Positions 13,728-25,528 of a stretch of DNA of 64,000 nt are shown in pieces. Positions within the stretch are counted from its first letter, which is position 1. Each line of letters starts with the position of its first letter. The stretch is from contig CP142453.1 of assembly GCA_038049695.1 (NCBI GenBank), positions 16,000,001-16,064,000 on the forward strand. The letters run 5' to 3'. The notes beneath the pieces were generated by a model. That model saw only the letters and a program-made list of their open reading frames with translations, had not been told where the DNA came from and did not search any database. The stretch comes from Cinnamomum chago. Its lineage: Eukaryota > Streptophyta > Magnoliopsida > Laurales > Lauraceae. A program made the translations under genes and the position numbers.

Positions 13728-14120
13728 GTCCCCGACTCAATCAAAAGACAAGCCATTTCTTTTTGGTAGAAACCAAATAGGCTTTTGGACTATGATTATT
13801 TGAGTGTAGCCTTTGCCCCCCTATGCTAAGAACACATGTGGCTCATTGTGTGGGCTTAGTTTCTCAGTCCCCTACTTAATCAAAAGACAAGCCATTTCTT
13901 TTTGGTAGAAACCAAATAGGGTTTTGGACTATGATTATTTGAGTAAGAACACATGTGGCTCATTGTGTGGGCTTAGTTTCTCAGTCCCCCTCTTAATCAA
14001 AAGACAAGCCATTTCTTTTTGGTAGAAACCAAATAGGCTTTTGGACTATGATTATTTGAGTGTAGCCTTTGCCCCCCTATGCTAAGAACACATGTGGCTC
14101 ATTGTGTGCGCTTAGTTTCT
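13728..14120. repeat. Three-unit tandem array (unit A)
   Basis: Three direct copies of a ~138/117/138-base unit containing AATCAAAAGACAAGCC, TTTTTGGTAGAAACCAAATA and AACACATGTGGCTCATTGTG. The middle unit lacks ~21 bases (the TGTAGCCTTTGCCCC part). The same array with the same short middle unit is in unit B, so it formed before the segmental duplication. Confidence 0.88.
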
Positions 14121-14629
14121 CAAACCAACTCACTTTTATTAAAGCTCATGTTTTTTGTAAAGGGGGTGCCTCCTCCCCTTTGATAAATTCAAGCCGCTCA
14201 CACTCACCTATGATTTAGGAAGTGACATTATTCACAATTTAACATTGATCCAACTGCTTACCACCATTGGATTTATTGCAAAACATAAATACATTTAAAG
14301 AATTATTAAATTTTGAAGTTTTAAACTTGGTTAATGCTAGAATTATCTTATTAAAACTGATATTTGGTGGACCTCATACTCTCAATGTCCCCCATGCATA
14401 CAACCTATATATTCTTAAATTGGATGCATCCCATCATCTCACATAGGACGGAAGCACTTCTTAAGAAGTCTTAAGAACATCGGAGAACAACTTATCATGT
14501 GTTTTTTTTCATATATGTGACCAATTTTAGTATGTGCTTTTTTTTTTAATCTTTCTTTTGGTAAAAATTTTCAGTATGTGTTGAAAATTACTTATATTAC
14601 CCCTACTAACCTCGAGATTTTGATAAGAA

Positions 14630-14727
14630 TGGTTACTTAAATAAATTTAATATGATATCATACCTAATCGGTTGCAAGTTTGAACCCTACGAAGAACAAA
14701 CTCGGCACCAAAAAAAAAAAAAAAAAA
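14630..14727 (+). mobile_element. Possible SINE 3' fragment with poly(A)
   Basis: A B-box-like string (AAGTTTGAACCCTAC near 14672) is followed by CTCGGCACC and an ~18-base poly(A). No target duplication was found. The poly(A) is shorter in unit B (near 36702). Weak call. Confidence 0.33.
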
Positions 14728-15260
14728 GTCCGAATAGTAAGAAGTGCATCAAACGGATTCCACATGAGAAAAAAGTATTTTCAACGCCTGTATTAAATAC
14801 CTTCCATGTAATATTTAACAGATGACCCCAATGTGAATGAAGGCAGTGTGGGCGGTGAGTGGTTCCGACTAAGTTCAATATTTGTCTCTTTCACTGAGGC
14901 TGCATTGTGCCAGGTGGCTTATGCAAGAACACTATGCGTCTGTACACCACCCCCACCTAGATGTGACAGATGGGCCTGTGGACCCCACCCCCACCTAGAT
15001 GTGATAGATGGGCATGTGGACCCACCTTAGATGTGATGTGGGTGTGGCCAAACTTAGTTGGTAGGAGAGTGATGCGAGAGGATCTCATGCTTACTTAAGC
15101 AGGCCCAATATATATAGATATTTATTTTTGTACAGTAACTTTTCCATCTATACGGAATAGATGTGGTTATGAAAGACGAGGATTGAAAATCCGTAAAGTA
15201 GCTGTATTGGGCTATGCATGGAAACAAGACTCAATATATGGAGAGAGAGAGAGAGTGTTA

Positions 15261-18200
15261 TCAAAAGAGAGGGCAGTTGAGACGAGGGGTTGGGACCGCT
15301 GCGAGCTGTATGGCTTTGGGTGCAGTGAGCCCAAACACATCACCCATATCCATTTCAGAGGGCTTCATCCCATCAGGTAACTCCCACTTAAAGCAGTGCA
15401 GGAGCTGGGCCACTGCAAGATCCAAAGCGTACAGGCCCAGTTGCATGCCCGGGCATGATCTCCGACCCGACCCGAATGGTATGAGCTCGAAGTAATTCCC
15501 TTTGAAATCTGGGGCACCTTCTTTTGCAAATCTGGATGGGTTGAATAACTCCGGATCCCCCCAGGCCCGCTTGTCCCTGCCAATGGCCCATGCATTGACC
15601 GTCACGCGTGTTCCAACTGGGATCCAGTAGCCGCCGATCTTGCAGTCCTCGGCGGTCTCATGGAGGAGGAGTGGGATGGGAGGGTGGAGGCGTAGGGTCT
15701 CCTTCAGGGCACACTTTAGGAAGGGGAGCTTGTCCAGGTCGGTTTCGTGGACTTTCCGGTCCAGGCCCACTACTTGTTCGAGCTCGTCTTGGGCTTTCTT
15801 TAGCTCTTTCGGGTTCTTCATCAACTCCGCCATGGCCCACTCGATCGCTGAGGCGACGGTCTCCGTGCCGCCAAACATCACATCCTGCAATTTAGACCGT
15901 TAATTTACAGGCAGTGGAAGTAGAATACCATAACAGAGCTTGTATACATGAGATAAGAGCCCGTGGCATAATTAGAAGGTGCTCATTAAATTGCAAGTTC
16001 AAATCATACTATCATTTAAAAAAATGAAAAAAACGAAAAGACATATCGTTATATTTAGATGAGTCGAAGAAACCCTGCCGAGTCAACTCGGAACATAGAT
16101 ACTTAATCATATGGCAGTAAAATCGGGCCAGTGATTCAATGAGGTTGAATTGGATGATTGAACTGGTTATGACTCAACTAACTGCACCGGCGGTACTCTC
16201 TGTCTGGGTTTTAGAAGAGTGTTTGATACTAATCTATATTTTTGAAAGGTACTTTGAAAAGTCACATGAACATGAATAGCAAAAAGATGTTCAGGACCAA
16301 ATACATAAATATATAGCAACTGAGTCCACATCCATCCATTGAGGCAGAAAATATTGTGATTTGTGAAGGCTCTTTGGTTTAGCTTGCTCAAAGAACATAG
16401 ATTTTTGTGCCCCACTTACAGAAAATTGAAATGGGTCAAAATGAAATCACAGTAGAGTGGGCTTTCACCTTTGTGGTTTGGATTTTCCTGTGGAACCCCT
16501 TCAGGAGCCTACTAATTTCTCAATAGGATATGGACTTATTATATTGAACAGGGACTCTTGAGAAAAACCCCATATGATTTTGCTCAATAAATGTGCCGAC
16601 CTGGACACACCAACAACATATGGGACCCACCTGGACACCAGCAATATGGCAATTGCATTTGATTTGCACACTAATTTCTTAGATTACATTAAGCAATCTC
16701 TTGCAGATATTCATTTACTAAGTATGCATTCTCTTTAGATTTTTCTAGTATTTTCTTTCTGATAAGAACGGATGGAATTGGTCGGGTGTGAAGATGGCCA
16801 TTCCAACCAACTCATTTTCCTTATTCAATAAAATGGGAAATTACAATAGAGACCTTATAAACATAAATGGGGTTCATGATCCAATTTATCTTACCATTGA
16901 ATTGAGTCAGTTACTGACTCAACTTGCTGACTCATAAGTGAAGGGGATTTATGTACAACACGCTACTTTTTTTTACAATTACAACCTCTTGGGTTGGATT
17001 AATAGATTTACATTGGATTTCATCTGATTAGCATTAAATTAATGGCAACTTGGTCCTAATCTTCGCGTCTATCTCAACCATCAATGAGTAAACCTCCTTT
17101 TTTCTCCGGCACAAAAAAAAAAAAAAAAAAAGGATACAAGATTTTGATCTAAGAGGATTTTGACAAAAAATAAAAAATAAAAAAAAATCCCATTGCTGGA
17201 CAGAAATTCAGATAAAAAATAGTGATAAAAGACTAGGGGCTATATATCTGTACTTGTCAGGAATTAAGGGGCTAAAATGTAAAACATCAGAATTTAGAAT
17301 TGAGTCCATTTGCATCTTAATATTTAAAAGAGGATTTTACCGAAAAAATCCCCTTAGACTCATTGAAGATAAAAAAGGGCTTAGAAAGTCTCCATACACT
17401 GCACTGATCCTACAGGCCTGATTTGGTATAATTTTTTTCAATTTTCCCTGAGAGGGGATATCGCCGCTCATTTTGCCCTTTTACAGTCGATCAAAACCCA
17501 TTTTCCCCATTGTTCATCTTCCTCCTTTCCCTCACCTCCTCCATCGATCTAAACTCAACTGATCACAGGCGTTGCTCATCGATTCCAATGCTTCATCTTC
17601 CACATCTTTTCACCTTCTAGCAAGCACACAGAGATCGTAGTTGTATTTTTCATCTTCATGACCTACAACTCGTCGGAGATCAATGAGTGTAGAACATGAA
17701 ACCCTATCCTATTCCACTATTGTGATGTTTAATATGTGAGGTTTGGGTTTGAGATGGAGTTGGAGGAAGGAGGAGGAAGATGAAAAAGAAGCAGCCGAGG
17801 AAGGAAGAAGATGAAAAATGGGTGGAGGAAGGAAGTGGAGGAGGAAGAAGAAGAAATAAGAGCGGGGACAATCGTGGGCGAGCGGCGATATCCCCGCTCA
17901 TGACAGACTTTTTTCCCAAGGATGAACACACTTATATAAGAGCTTAACCTTTTATGAGAGGGGATATCCCCGCTCAATATATGAAGTTTATAGATGATAG
18001 GCGGCGATATCCCCGCTCATGACAGACCTTTTTCCCAAGGATGAACACACTTATATGAGAGCTTAACCTTTTATGTGAGGGGATATCCCCGCTCAATATA
18101 TGAAGTTTATAGATGATAGGCGGCAATATCCCTTCTCATGATAGATTTTCCCAAGGGATGAACTGAGAGCTTAATCTTTTAAGTGAGGGGATGTCTCCGC

Positions 18201-19864
18201 TCAGTATATGAAGCTTATATGCGATGAGCGGCGCTATCCCCACCCATGACAGAATTTTTCTAAAGGATGAACACACTCATCTGAGAGCTGCACCTGTCAT
18301 AAGCGGGGATATCGCCGCTCACCCGCGATTGTCCCTGCTCTTATTTCATCTTCTTCCTCCTCCTTTTTCTTCCTCCACCCATTTTTCATCTTCTTCCTTC
18401 CTCGGCTGCTTGTTTTTCATCTTCCTCCTCCTTCCTCCAACTCCATCTCAAACTCAAACCTCATATATTAAACGTGGTTTCATGTTCTACACTCATTGAT
18501 CTCCGACGAGTTGTAGGTCACGAAGATGAAAAATACAACTAGGATCTCTGCGTGCTTGCTAGAAGGTGAAAAGATGTGGAAGAGGAAGCATTGGAATCGA
18601 TGAACAACGCCTGTGATCAGTTGAGTTTAGATCGATGGAGGATGTGAGGAAAAAGATGAAGATGAACAATGGGGAAAATGAGTTTTGATCGACTGTAAAA
18701 GGTTAAGATGAGCGGCGATATCCCCTCTCAAGGAAAACTGAAAAAAATTATACCAAATCAGACATGTAGGATCACTGCAATGCATGGAGACTTTTTAAGC
18801 CCCTTTTGATCTTCAATGAGCCTAAGGGGATTTTTTCGGTAAAATCCTCTATTTAAAATCAAGGACAAAGTTAAAGAAAGAGAAGAGAGTCTTTTATTTT
18901 TTCTGATTACCATGATAATGGCCTTGATGTTATCTCTTGTAAGCTTAAGTGAACCCTGGAGGTCGTCCATCTGACCGTTGGTGGCACCTCCATCACCAAT
19001 AAAGGCTAGAAGATCATCAACCATGTCACCATCTTCTTCATCAGACCTCCCACCACCCTTCTTCTTCGCCATGTGATCGTCGATGATGGTGTCAATGAAG
19101 CGGTCGAGCGCTCCCCTCGCCTTTTCCAGCCTCTTATTGAACCCCTGTGGATCAAACCACCCCACAATAGGGATGAAATCGGCGACATTGAAGGCACCCA
19201 TGAGCTTAGAAAACTCCTGCAATATTGACACAAACTCATCCTGGCCGTCCCGAGAGCTCGACCCGAAAGCCGCCCGATAAGTGATGTTTCGGGTCAGGGA
19301 GAAGACAAGCTCGCCGATATTGACAGAAGACCCGGTCTTGTCCGCCACCTGCCGGAGCATGTGATCCACCTCGTCCCGGACCGACGCCCACGACTCCGCC
19401 CTCTTGCGGCTGAAGAGCTTCATGACGCAGAGCTTGCGCATCTGGCGCCAGAAGGGGCCGTAGTGGGCGAAGGCCATGTCGGCGCGGTCGTAGGTGAGGT
19501 ACCGGACGGCGATGGTCGCCGGCCGGTTAGAGAAGATGGCGTCCTGGGTCTGGAGTATCTCCTGCGCCATCTCCCGCGTCGATATGGCGATGGTGTCCAG
19601 GAAGCCGAGGCGGAGGTAGACTATGCCGCCGTACTTCTCCGAGAGCTTTGCGAGGCCGCGGTGGGTCAGCTGGTCCATCATCCTCATATTTCCTAGGATG
19701 GGCAGCCGCAGCGGCCCCGGCGGCAGCTGCCCGCGCTTTCTTACTACAAAGAGGAGGAGAAGGAGAGGAAGAAGGAAGAAGAAGAACAAAGGCATGGGTT
19801 GCATAGCAGAAGTAGTACTACTACTAGTATTAGAAGAAGCAAAAGGAGAGGATGAAGAATCCAT
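15261..19864 (-). CDS. F5H: Ferulate/coniferaldehyde 5-hydroxylase, CYP84A, copy A
   Basis: Two exons on the minus strand (19864-18911 and 15884-15261) give a 525-residue cytochrome P450. Landmarks: N-terminal membrane anchor ~25-41, hinge LPPGP (47-51), C-helix WRQMR (139-143), I-helix FGGTET (322-327), ETLR (ExxR, 380-383), FNPSRF, heme loop FGSGRRSCPG with Cys462. The intron falls between AIIM and DVMFGGTET. Family enzymes sit on the ER face and hydroxylate coniferaldehyde/coniferyl alcohol at C5, opening the syringyl lignin and sinapate branch. The start at 19864 is chosen over an upstream in-frame ATG because unit B has a 1-base change just 5' of this ATG that breaks the longer frame. 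Intron 1 is ~3.0 kb because of a 1.5-kb foldback insertion. Relative to copy B: F8, Q46, R97, R171, I289, G403, G427, Q511. Confidence 0.94.
15955..16035 (+). mobile_element. Possible tRNA-derived SINE remnant in F5H intron
   Basis: Sequence resembling a tRNA 5' half (GCCCGTGGCATAATTAG) is followed by a B-box-like GCAAGTTCAAATC and an A-rich tail. No target duplication was found. Conserved in unit B near 39925-40000. Confidence 0.28.
17330..18849. mobile_element. Mutator-type foldback element in F5H copy A intron 1
   Basis: A 1,520-bp insert is flanked by the 9-base direct repeat TATTTAAAA (17321-17329 and 18850-18858). Unit B has this site once, empty, at 41287-41295. The ends are perfect inverted repeats over at least 24 bases (GAGGATTTTACCGAAAAAAT), and inverted similarity continues for ~550 bases on each side (about 17330-17890 and 18300-18849). 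No transposase is encoded. The 9-bp target duplication and long terminal inverted repeats fit a non-autonomous Mutator-like element. Its right end is ~60 bases from the intron donor at 18910. Confidence 0.9.
17878..18325. repeat. Tandem repeats with GATATC palindromes in the foldback core
   Basis: The centre between the inverted arms consists of about four direct units of 110-121 bases. Each carries a near-palindrome of the type GCGGCGATATCCCCGC and a second GGGGATATCCCC half a unit later, with CATGACAG and GATGAACACAC between. Later units are more diverged. The same palindromic word also occurs inside each arm (near 17457 and 18712). Confidence 0.85.
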
Positions 19865-19908
19865 GAGGTGGGGTTTGCTTCTATGTTCTTGGGTGGACTC
19901 GTAGCCAG

Positions 19909-19915
19909 TTTTATA
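19909..19915 (-). promoter_or_regulatory. TATA box of F5H copy A
   Basis: TATAAAA on the minus strand, ~45 bases upstream of the ATG at 19864. This implies a very short 5' leader. The context CTATAAAACTGG is identical in copy B. Confidence 0.6.
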
Positions 19916-19974
19916 GCCCTTTTTGGATGCTAAATATGTTGTGGGAGAGAGAAAGAAAACCATGAAAGCAGAGA

Positions 19975-19981
19975 AGTTGGT
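19975..19981 (-). promoter_or_regulatory. Candidate secondary-wall MYB site (SMRE) of F5H copy A
   Basis: ACCAACT on the minus strand matches the published SMRE consensus ACC(A/T)A(A/C)(T/C) bound by MYB46/MYB83-type factors. It lies ~60 bases upstream of the TATA box and is conserved in copy B. A 7-base motif occurs often by chance. Confidence 0.35.
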
Positions 19982-22135
19982 GATTAAGAAATCTCTAAAT
20001 ATCTTTGCAATTATTATATTCCATTTTGTAATTTTTTGGGCTTTGAGTGCATTTTGTTGATGAGATATGCTTAGAACTAAGAATTACAATATGAGAAAAG
20101 CATGATTGTGTGATTACATAAGGTGACGAAAAGGTGAGGGGTGTTTTTAGTGGGCCCCAGATGGGTTCCAAAATAATCAGAAGGTGAGATGAGACCGGAG
20201 TATATATGGTGCTAGTGGGATTATGACTTACCTCACACATCGTTTTGGGTGTGTGTGAACTGGAGAGAATTGCTGGTGGGGAGAGGTTATCTATAAATGG
20301 ATATTTTTGGGGCATTTCTTTGTGACTCAGTGGGGAAGGTGGCCCACCATATGGATGATTTGTATTATTCAATAGTTAACTGTGATGGGGTTTTGGCGGT
20401 TTTGACTGTGGAAATACATATTCCTTCAATCATGGGAGATGTGGTTTGGATTTCTTGAATCCATTGATGGATTCATAGGACTGGAATCGTGGAATTGTTT
20501 AATTCACCATTTCTCCTTTCATCAATGGCAAGTAGTGATCCATACAACACAATCTCTGAATGTGCCAGAGCACTTATTTCTCATAAATGAAATGATAGTA
20601 CTGAGATTTCAAAAAGTATACTAAATGAGAATTTAATAAAACTATATTAGAATTTCAAAGCCAATCTTCCCATGTTTGTTTGCAATTTAAGGCCCTAAGG
20701 ATGAGGGATGGAAATAATTTTAAAGATGTTCTCTCAATCCAATTGTAAGTATTGAGTGGATGAGTGTTAAATTGGGACGGGTGCCAAATCATGAGAGAAA
20801 TGAGCCATGGCTTTAAAACTTAGCAAGAAATACCTAATGAAGGTTTTAGGCCATGATCAACATTTAATCTTTGGTGCCTCACCCCAAACTGTAAGCTTGT
20901 CTCCCTTACTACCAAATTTACGAGGATTTTCAATTTTTCATTTTCTTGTTGACTTTTTAAGTATTTTTTTTTCATTGGAGGCCCATTATACTATATTAAA
21001 GCCGTGGGTTTTCAAGCTAAAATTTATTATAATTTTTAATTTCTAACAATTAAAATTTGTTATAATTTTTAATTTCTAACAATTAGTTATAACTACTCTT
21101 TATAACTTACCCAAGTTCTTCTCCCACTTCCAACATGAAACCACTCTAAGGGCACGTTTGGTAATAAAATCTATGTTGAAGAGATTTTTTTTTTCCACTA
21201 TTGTATGCTATATCCAAATTTGGTAGCCGCAATTCATCGTTGATTTTTTGCACCTAAAATCTGCGATTGATATGATTTTAGGATCCAATCTCCTCCCAAT
21301 CGGATATGCAAATCCTGCGTGCAGGGGTGGGTATAAAAGCCAAAATCCCACTCCCACTTCCTACCATCTATTTCCCTTTTTATTATTCATAGTTGTTGAT
21401 TCTTAATGCCTTCTAATTCTTTTAGATTTTTTCTTTTGGATACTAATAGAATTAAAAGGTTTGACTCCTCCATTAGATATATTTACCTTTTAGATTTATT
21501 TTCTAATAATATTTCTTAAACCTCTTGAGTTTTAATATATTTTTATGGGCATTTGTTGATACTTGAGAGTAATTATGGTTATATATAGCAGTTGTAGCGG
21601 AAGACTTAAATGCACAGATCGAGGCACTTGTTAGTTGAAGAAAAATTTGGAATTTACTTCAGCTGAGATTTCGGTTACTTTTCTCTATTATAGATATTAG
21701 TAAAATGTGGCTGCACTAAGCACGAGCAACACAAAAAGAGAGAAAAAGTTGTCTTTAGTCTAATTGAAGTCGAATTAAATTGAAGCATAATTGAGAAATA
21801 AATAGAAAATAATTGAAGCAAGTTGCAAAGCTTGATTAGGAAAGATAGTCATGCATAAAAATATTATCACCACCTTTTCTAAAGTGACATAAAAGATGGG
21901 ATTTCAAAAGAAAGAAATCACCTCCCTAATTAATAAGGGATAAGGTTGCCTAGACTAATTGAATCATGTCGTTAGTTGTTGTTTACAGAAGTCCATAAAT
22001 TTAGGAAGCAATCAATGTAAAAGGAAACTACCTAATTAATGGGGGATAAAGTTGCATCCAAAATTGAATCGTGTGAAAACTACAAATTAACTCCTTAAAA
22101 TTTGGGACAGGGGAAGAAATTATATGATTTTTTTA

Positions 22136-22883
22136 ATATACCCCCCTAAGGTTTTTGTAGGATTTGTAAATAGGCCTTTGCATTTTTATTTTAATGCCTT
22201 TTATGTCCCCAAAATCAATAGTCTTCCAACCACCATAGGTTTTTAGTGAGAAATGACACTTTTGTCTATCTCATCTATCCTTATATGCATAATTTCAAAA
22301 GGTTGGACTCAACTTTTTTTTTTTTTTTTATAAAGCATGAAACATTAACAATTGCACTTAATTAGTGGGAGAAAACAACCCTACATAAATTCCTCTTTTA
22401 TCAATACAGGGCTCATTTCATTAAATCCAAATTGATTATAATGACAATCAACACCTATACTTATAATCGGTTATGATTTATTCAATCCATACATGACCCA
22501 CCATTGAATTGATGAAAGTCTCAAAATACATGATTCTGCTTCATGTGTAGGGGGTATACAAGAAATGGAGGGGGGGGGGGGGGATTTAAACTTTTCTCAG
22601 ATATGGGTGGGGGCTTCAGTCCAGCGGCCTTTATATTTGGGTCCACTAGGTAATGTGCAAGAGAGAGTTATTGAGAGAAATAATTTGTTTAATGGATGTA
22701 AGGGCATGACTGTCATTTATATAAAAATCTAAGACAGATCTCATGATGGCTACCCATTGTTGTTAGGAATAATGATTTTGGAAATGTGAAATGTATTTAA
22801 AAGAAAAGGCATGGCTCCTATTTACAAATACTAAAACCTCAAGGGTCTTTTTACAATTCTTATAAATCTTATAGGGGTATATA
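22136..22883. repeat. Repeat with imperfect inverted ends (unit A)
   Basis: The left end (ATACCCCCCTAAGGTTTTTG, then GGATTTGTAAATAGGCC) reappears inverted at the right end (CCTATTT-like, then TATAGGGGTATATA). A diverged relative of the left ~290 bases is at 60757-61040. It contains a 14-G run at 22570-22583. The element type is unknown. Confidence 0.45.
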
Positions 22884-24989
22884 CAAAAAGCTCAAATTAT
22901 ATCTTTTACTAAGTCAAGATTTATGAATTCATAACTTCCACCCCGATTGATAAGATATGGGCAAGTAATTATATTTCTTTCTAAAAAAAGACCCCACATT
23001 ACATTTCTATCGAAATCCCTAAAATCTCTCCTCTAAGTCAAAATTGGCTTTAAATTAAAATCGGAATATTTGAGGCTCAATTTCTCAATTAATTGAGAAA
23101 TCAAGCTCCAATTGGAATACCCAAATTTTCTGTCTACTTAGAAAATCTTCTAACATTTTCTTTTGAATGATTCTTGAATCATATCTACACCGATTCTTTC
23201 CATAAAAAGTAACTTTTTGCCAAAGCCTAAAATATAGAACTCCCATCCGAAAAGCGAAGACTGTCCATTTATCATGTGGGTCTCTTGATGATGGATGGAC
23301 AGTCCTAGGATTATCTTATTGTCACTCCATCATTTGGCCGACCCTAGCTATAGGACAATTCTCCATCCATGGTTCAGAAACTTGACCCAACCCTTTCTAC
23401 TTGGACAATCATCTCTTCCCATAAGGACACTAGGCACCAAGTCAAACTAGTACGACCAAGTTCGGTGAAAGTCATGTTTGTATAGCGTCTGTTTGTGCGA
23501 GGCCGTGGAAGAAGAAAATCAAATCTCTTTTTCCGTGGCACTTCTTTCCGATGGGGGGAGATGAGAAACATGGATCATCGCTTGGAGGGGAAAATTAAGA
23601 ATTAAGACGTGTCAGAAATCACGGATCCACGAAGACTTCGTTGCACCAAACGGATTGAGGGAGGAAACGGATTTTCCGGCGCCTTGTCGATTGAATTTCC
23701 GTGGCATATTCCCTCTGCACAAACGAACCCATAATGTTGGCAGAAATGAAAGTTTTAGAGGCTTTCTTTTCGTAAAATGCTTTCCCCTTTCCGACTTTTA
23801 TTAAAAATACTTTTTTTTAGAGTTACGTGAAAGTTAAAGGGTAAAATAATGCTTTTCCTTGAAAAAATGGAAACGGCCTATATCAATTAAAGAGATAGAA
23901 ATCCCACGGAAGTAGCCGTGGAAAATGTGTTACACAGACGTGCTGTGAAGCTCAATCAAACTTTCCCATGTTTTCCAACTAGTGATTTTCTCAGTTACTC
24001 GGGTGAGTTGAGTTTTAGTCACTTGGAATTGATTCCGGATCACCTATCGTAGTGGTTATATTTTCATCGTGAGTGGAATAATAGCAGTCCGCCATGTCAT
24101 CAAAAAATTTAGTTAATTTTCTTTCATCTGATTTAAACTTAAATCACCTAAACTGCATAGGTGGACTACTATTGGTCTACTTACGGTGAATATATAACAA
24201 TTGCGATAGGTGATCGGACTCCTTGGAATTATGTGGAACGTGTCTATTTTTGGTAACTGCTTGGGATGATTTGCATGTGGTGTTAGCAAATAGGTGCGGG
24301 CTCAATTGTTATTTATGTGAGATGGCCCCATCCTACACAGCGTCTATCTTCAGTTTTACCCAGCAAGGATTATCGTTGAATAATGTTGTTTGCCTCTAAT
24401 GCGGGATTGAGAGAAACCAGAAAGTTACCCAATAAGAGACGTGAGAATCTCAGTTCAGCTGAAATTGGAATGTACTAGGCGTGGATTCCAATCTGCCATA
24501 ATCTGTCACAAGAGACAAAGATTTTCCACAGGATTGCAAAACATGCTTGTTTCTACCCTAAACGACAAATCAAGCTGACAACTAGGGTTTGCTCACTTGT
24601 ATAGTCGTATGTGGTTGGCGACTCCATGGTGCACTTGCACTCAGGTGCCCAGGGATCCATCTCTGGTCATGCCACTCTACATGCGACTTCTCTTTTCAGG
24701 CTTCCTCTTTTCAATTATGTGAAAAAAAAAAAAAATTCAACATTCAAATGTCGACTAATACACATGGTAATGCCTCATCCATACATAGGCTTTGGTCTAT
24801 GAGACCACAGTTTTAATTTTGGTTGGCCTCAACCCACCAAAAGGCCTCATTTAAGGTTATGGTGCAAGCTTTACATATAATTCCAGTTACTTTCTTCTCT
24901 ATAATCGATGTGGGACTCCAGAGAGTCACAATTCGCCCCCCTTAGGGCTGCACGTTCCTGTGCAGTAGCCTGCCAGTCATCTTGGTCCA

Positions 24990-25520
24990 TGATAAGTCCT
25001 TAAAAATGCATATTTTTGTGGCTATTTTTGGCGAGTTTAAGGACTTATCAAGCTAAGACAGACTCATTTAGTATCATATCATGATTTTATGCATTTTTGA
25101 TCCATTATAGTGCATTCATGCATAATTTGCTCAAAAATCACACTTTTTGCATAAATTCATGAAACCTGCTATTTTTGGAGATTTATTTTTGGAAAGTTGA
25201 TTATTTTGGGGGCTTCAAGTAGGGTCCCATGCATCGTCCATTTAAATTCCTTACATAGAATTATTCTTGAATCCATTTATTTTAATTTGTGTAGGAGAAA
25301 TCAAGAATGAAACCCACATTGGTGAAATTTGAGAGATATCAAAGGATATCTTTCAAGGTGGACCCACATATTTTGGTATTTTTGGAAAGTTTACAAAGTC
25401 AACAATGGAAAGCTAGATTTGTGATTTCAAGATCAAGAAAGAAAACTTCAAATTTGGTAAGATCTAATTCTTACTAAGCTTGAAAACTCAAAAATCAAGA
25501 AAGGAAAGTGTGCTAAAAGA
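24990..25520 (+). mobile_element. Truncated LTR (U3 start) of gypsy-like element, unit A
   Basis: It begins TGATAAGTCCTTAAAAATGC and matches the first ~530 bases of the LTR at 47569. It stops at the duplication junction, so the rest of the LTR and the internal region are missing here. Confidence 0.8.
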
Positions 25521-25528
25521 TCAAAACT
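25521..25528. other. Tandem duplication junction with 8-base filler
   Basis: TCAAAACT separates the end of unit A (LTR sequence) from the start of unit B (FMP32 intron 3 sequence). It fits neither the continuation after 48100 (GTTGACTAGC) nor the sequence before 3909. It resembles AAAACTCAAAAATC found ~40 bases upstream, as expected of templated filler in end joining. Confidence 0.7.

Larger units (their letters stand above)
8901..15260. other. Intergenic region between FMP32-like gene and F5H copy A
   Basis: These two genes are tail to tail. No further gene is supported. The stretch holds repeat remnants listed separately (hAT-like piece, SINE-like insertion, a three-unit tandem array, microsatellites). 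A 41-base local duplication near 14946-15022 (ACCCCCACCTAGATGTGA) is present once less in unit B. The rest is AT-rich with no recognisable signal. Confidence 0.6.
19865..24989. other. Upstream intergenic region of F5H copy A
   Basis: AT-rich sequence with no supported gene. It includes the F5H promoter next to 19864, a 40-base local repeat near 21020-21085 (ATAATTTTTAATTTCTAAC, one more unit than in B), and the repeat with inverted ends at 22136-22883. Confidence 0.55.
3909..25520. repeat. Tandem segmental duplication, unit A
   Basis: This 21.6-kb block recurs in direct orientation at 25529-48100. It begins inside intron 3 of the FMP32-like gene at the shared string CAAAAACATCCC. It ends inside the U3 part of an LTR at TGCTAAAAGA. 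Exons 4-7 of FMP32, all of F5H copy A and the intergenic repeats are included. Differences from unit B are scattered substitutions, small indels, and a few discrete insertions listed separately. Confidence 0.93.

Noticed and set aside
13728..14120. CRISPR-like array
   Set aside because: Units are long tandem copies with no unique spacers, and the genome is plant nuclear.
15608..15903. Open frames on the plus strand opposite F5H exon 2 (and their counterparts near 39575-39870)
   Set aside because: They are antisense shadows of a GC-rich conserved exon; peptides are low-complexity and match no family.
19361..19904. Plus-strand open frames opposite F5H exon 1 (and 41796-42399)
   Set aside because: Shadows of the conserved P450 exon on the other strand.
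19865..19963. Longer N-terminus for F5H copy A starting at an upstream ATG (19963)
   Set aside because: In copy B the frame is broken just upstream of 42299, the TATA box (19909-19915) lies within the extra stretch, and F5H proteins start close to the membrane anchor.
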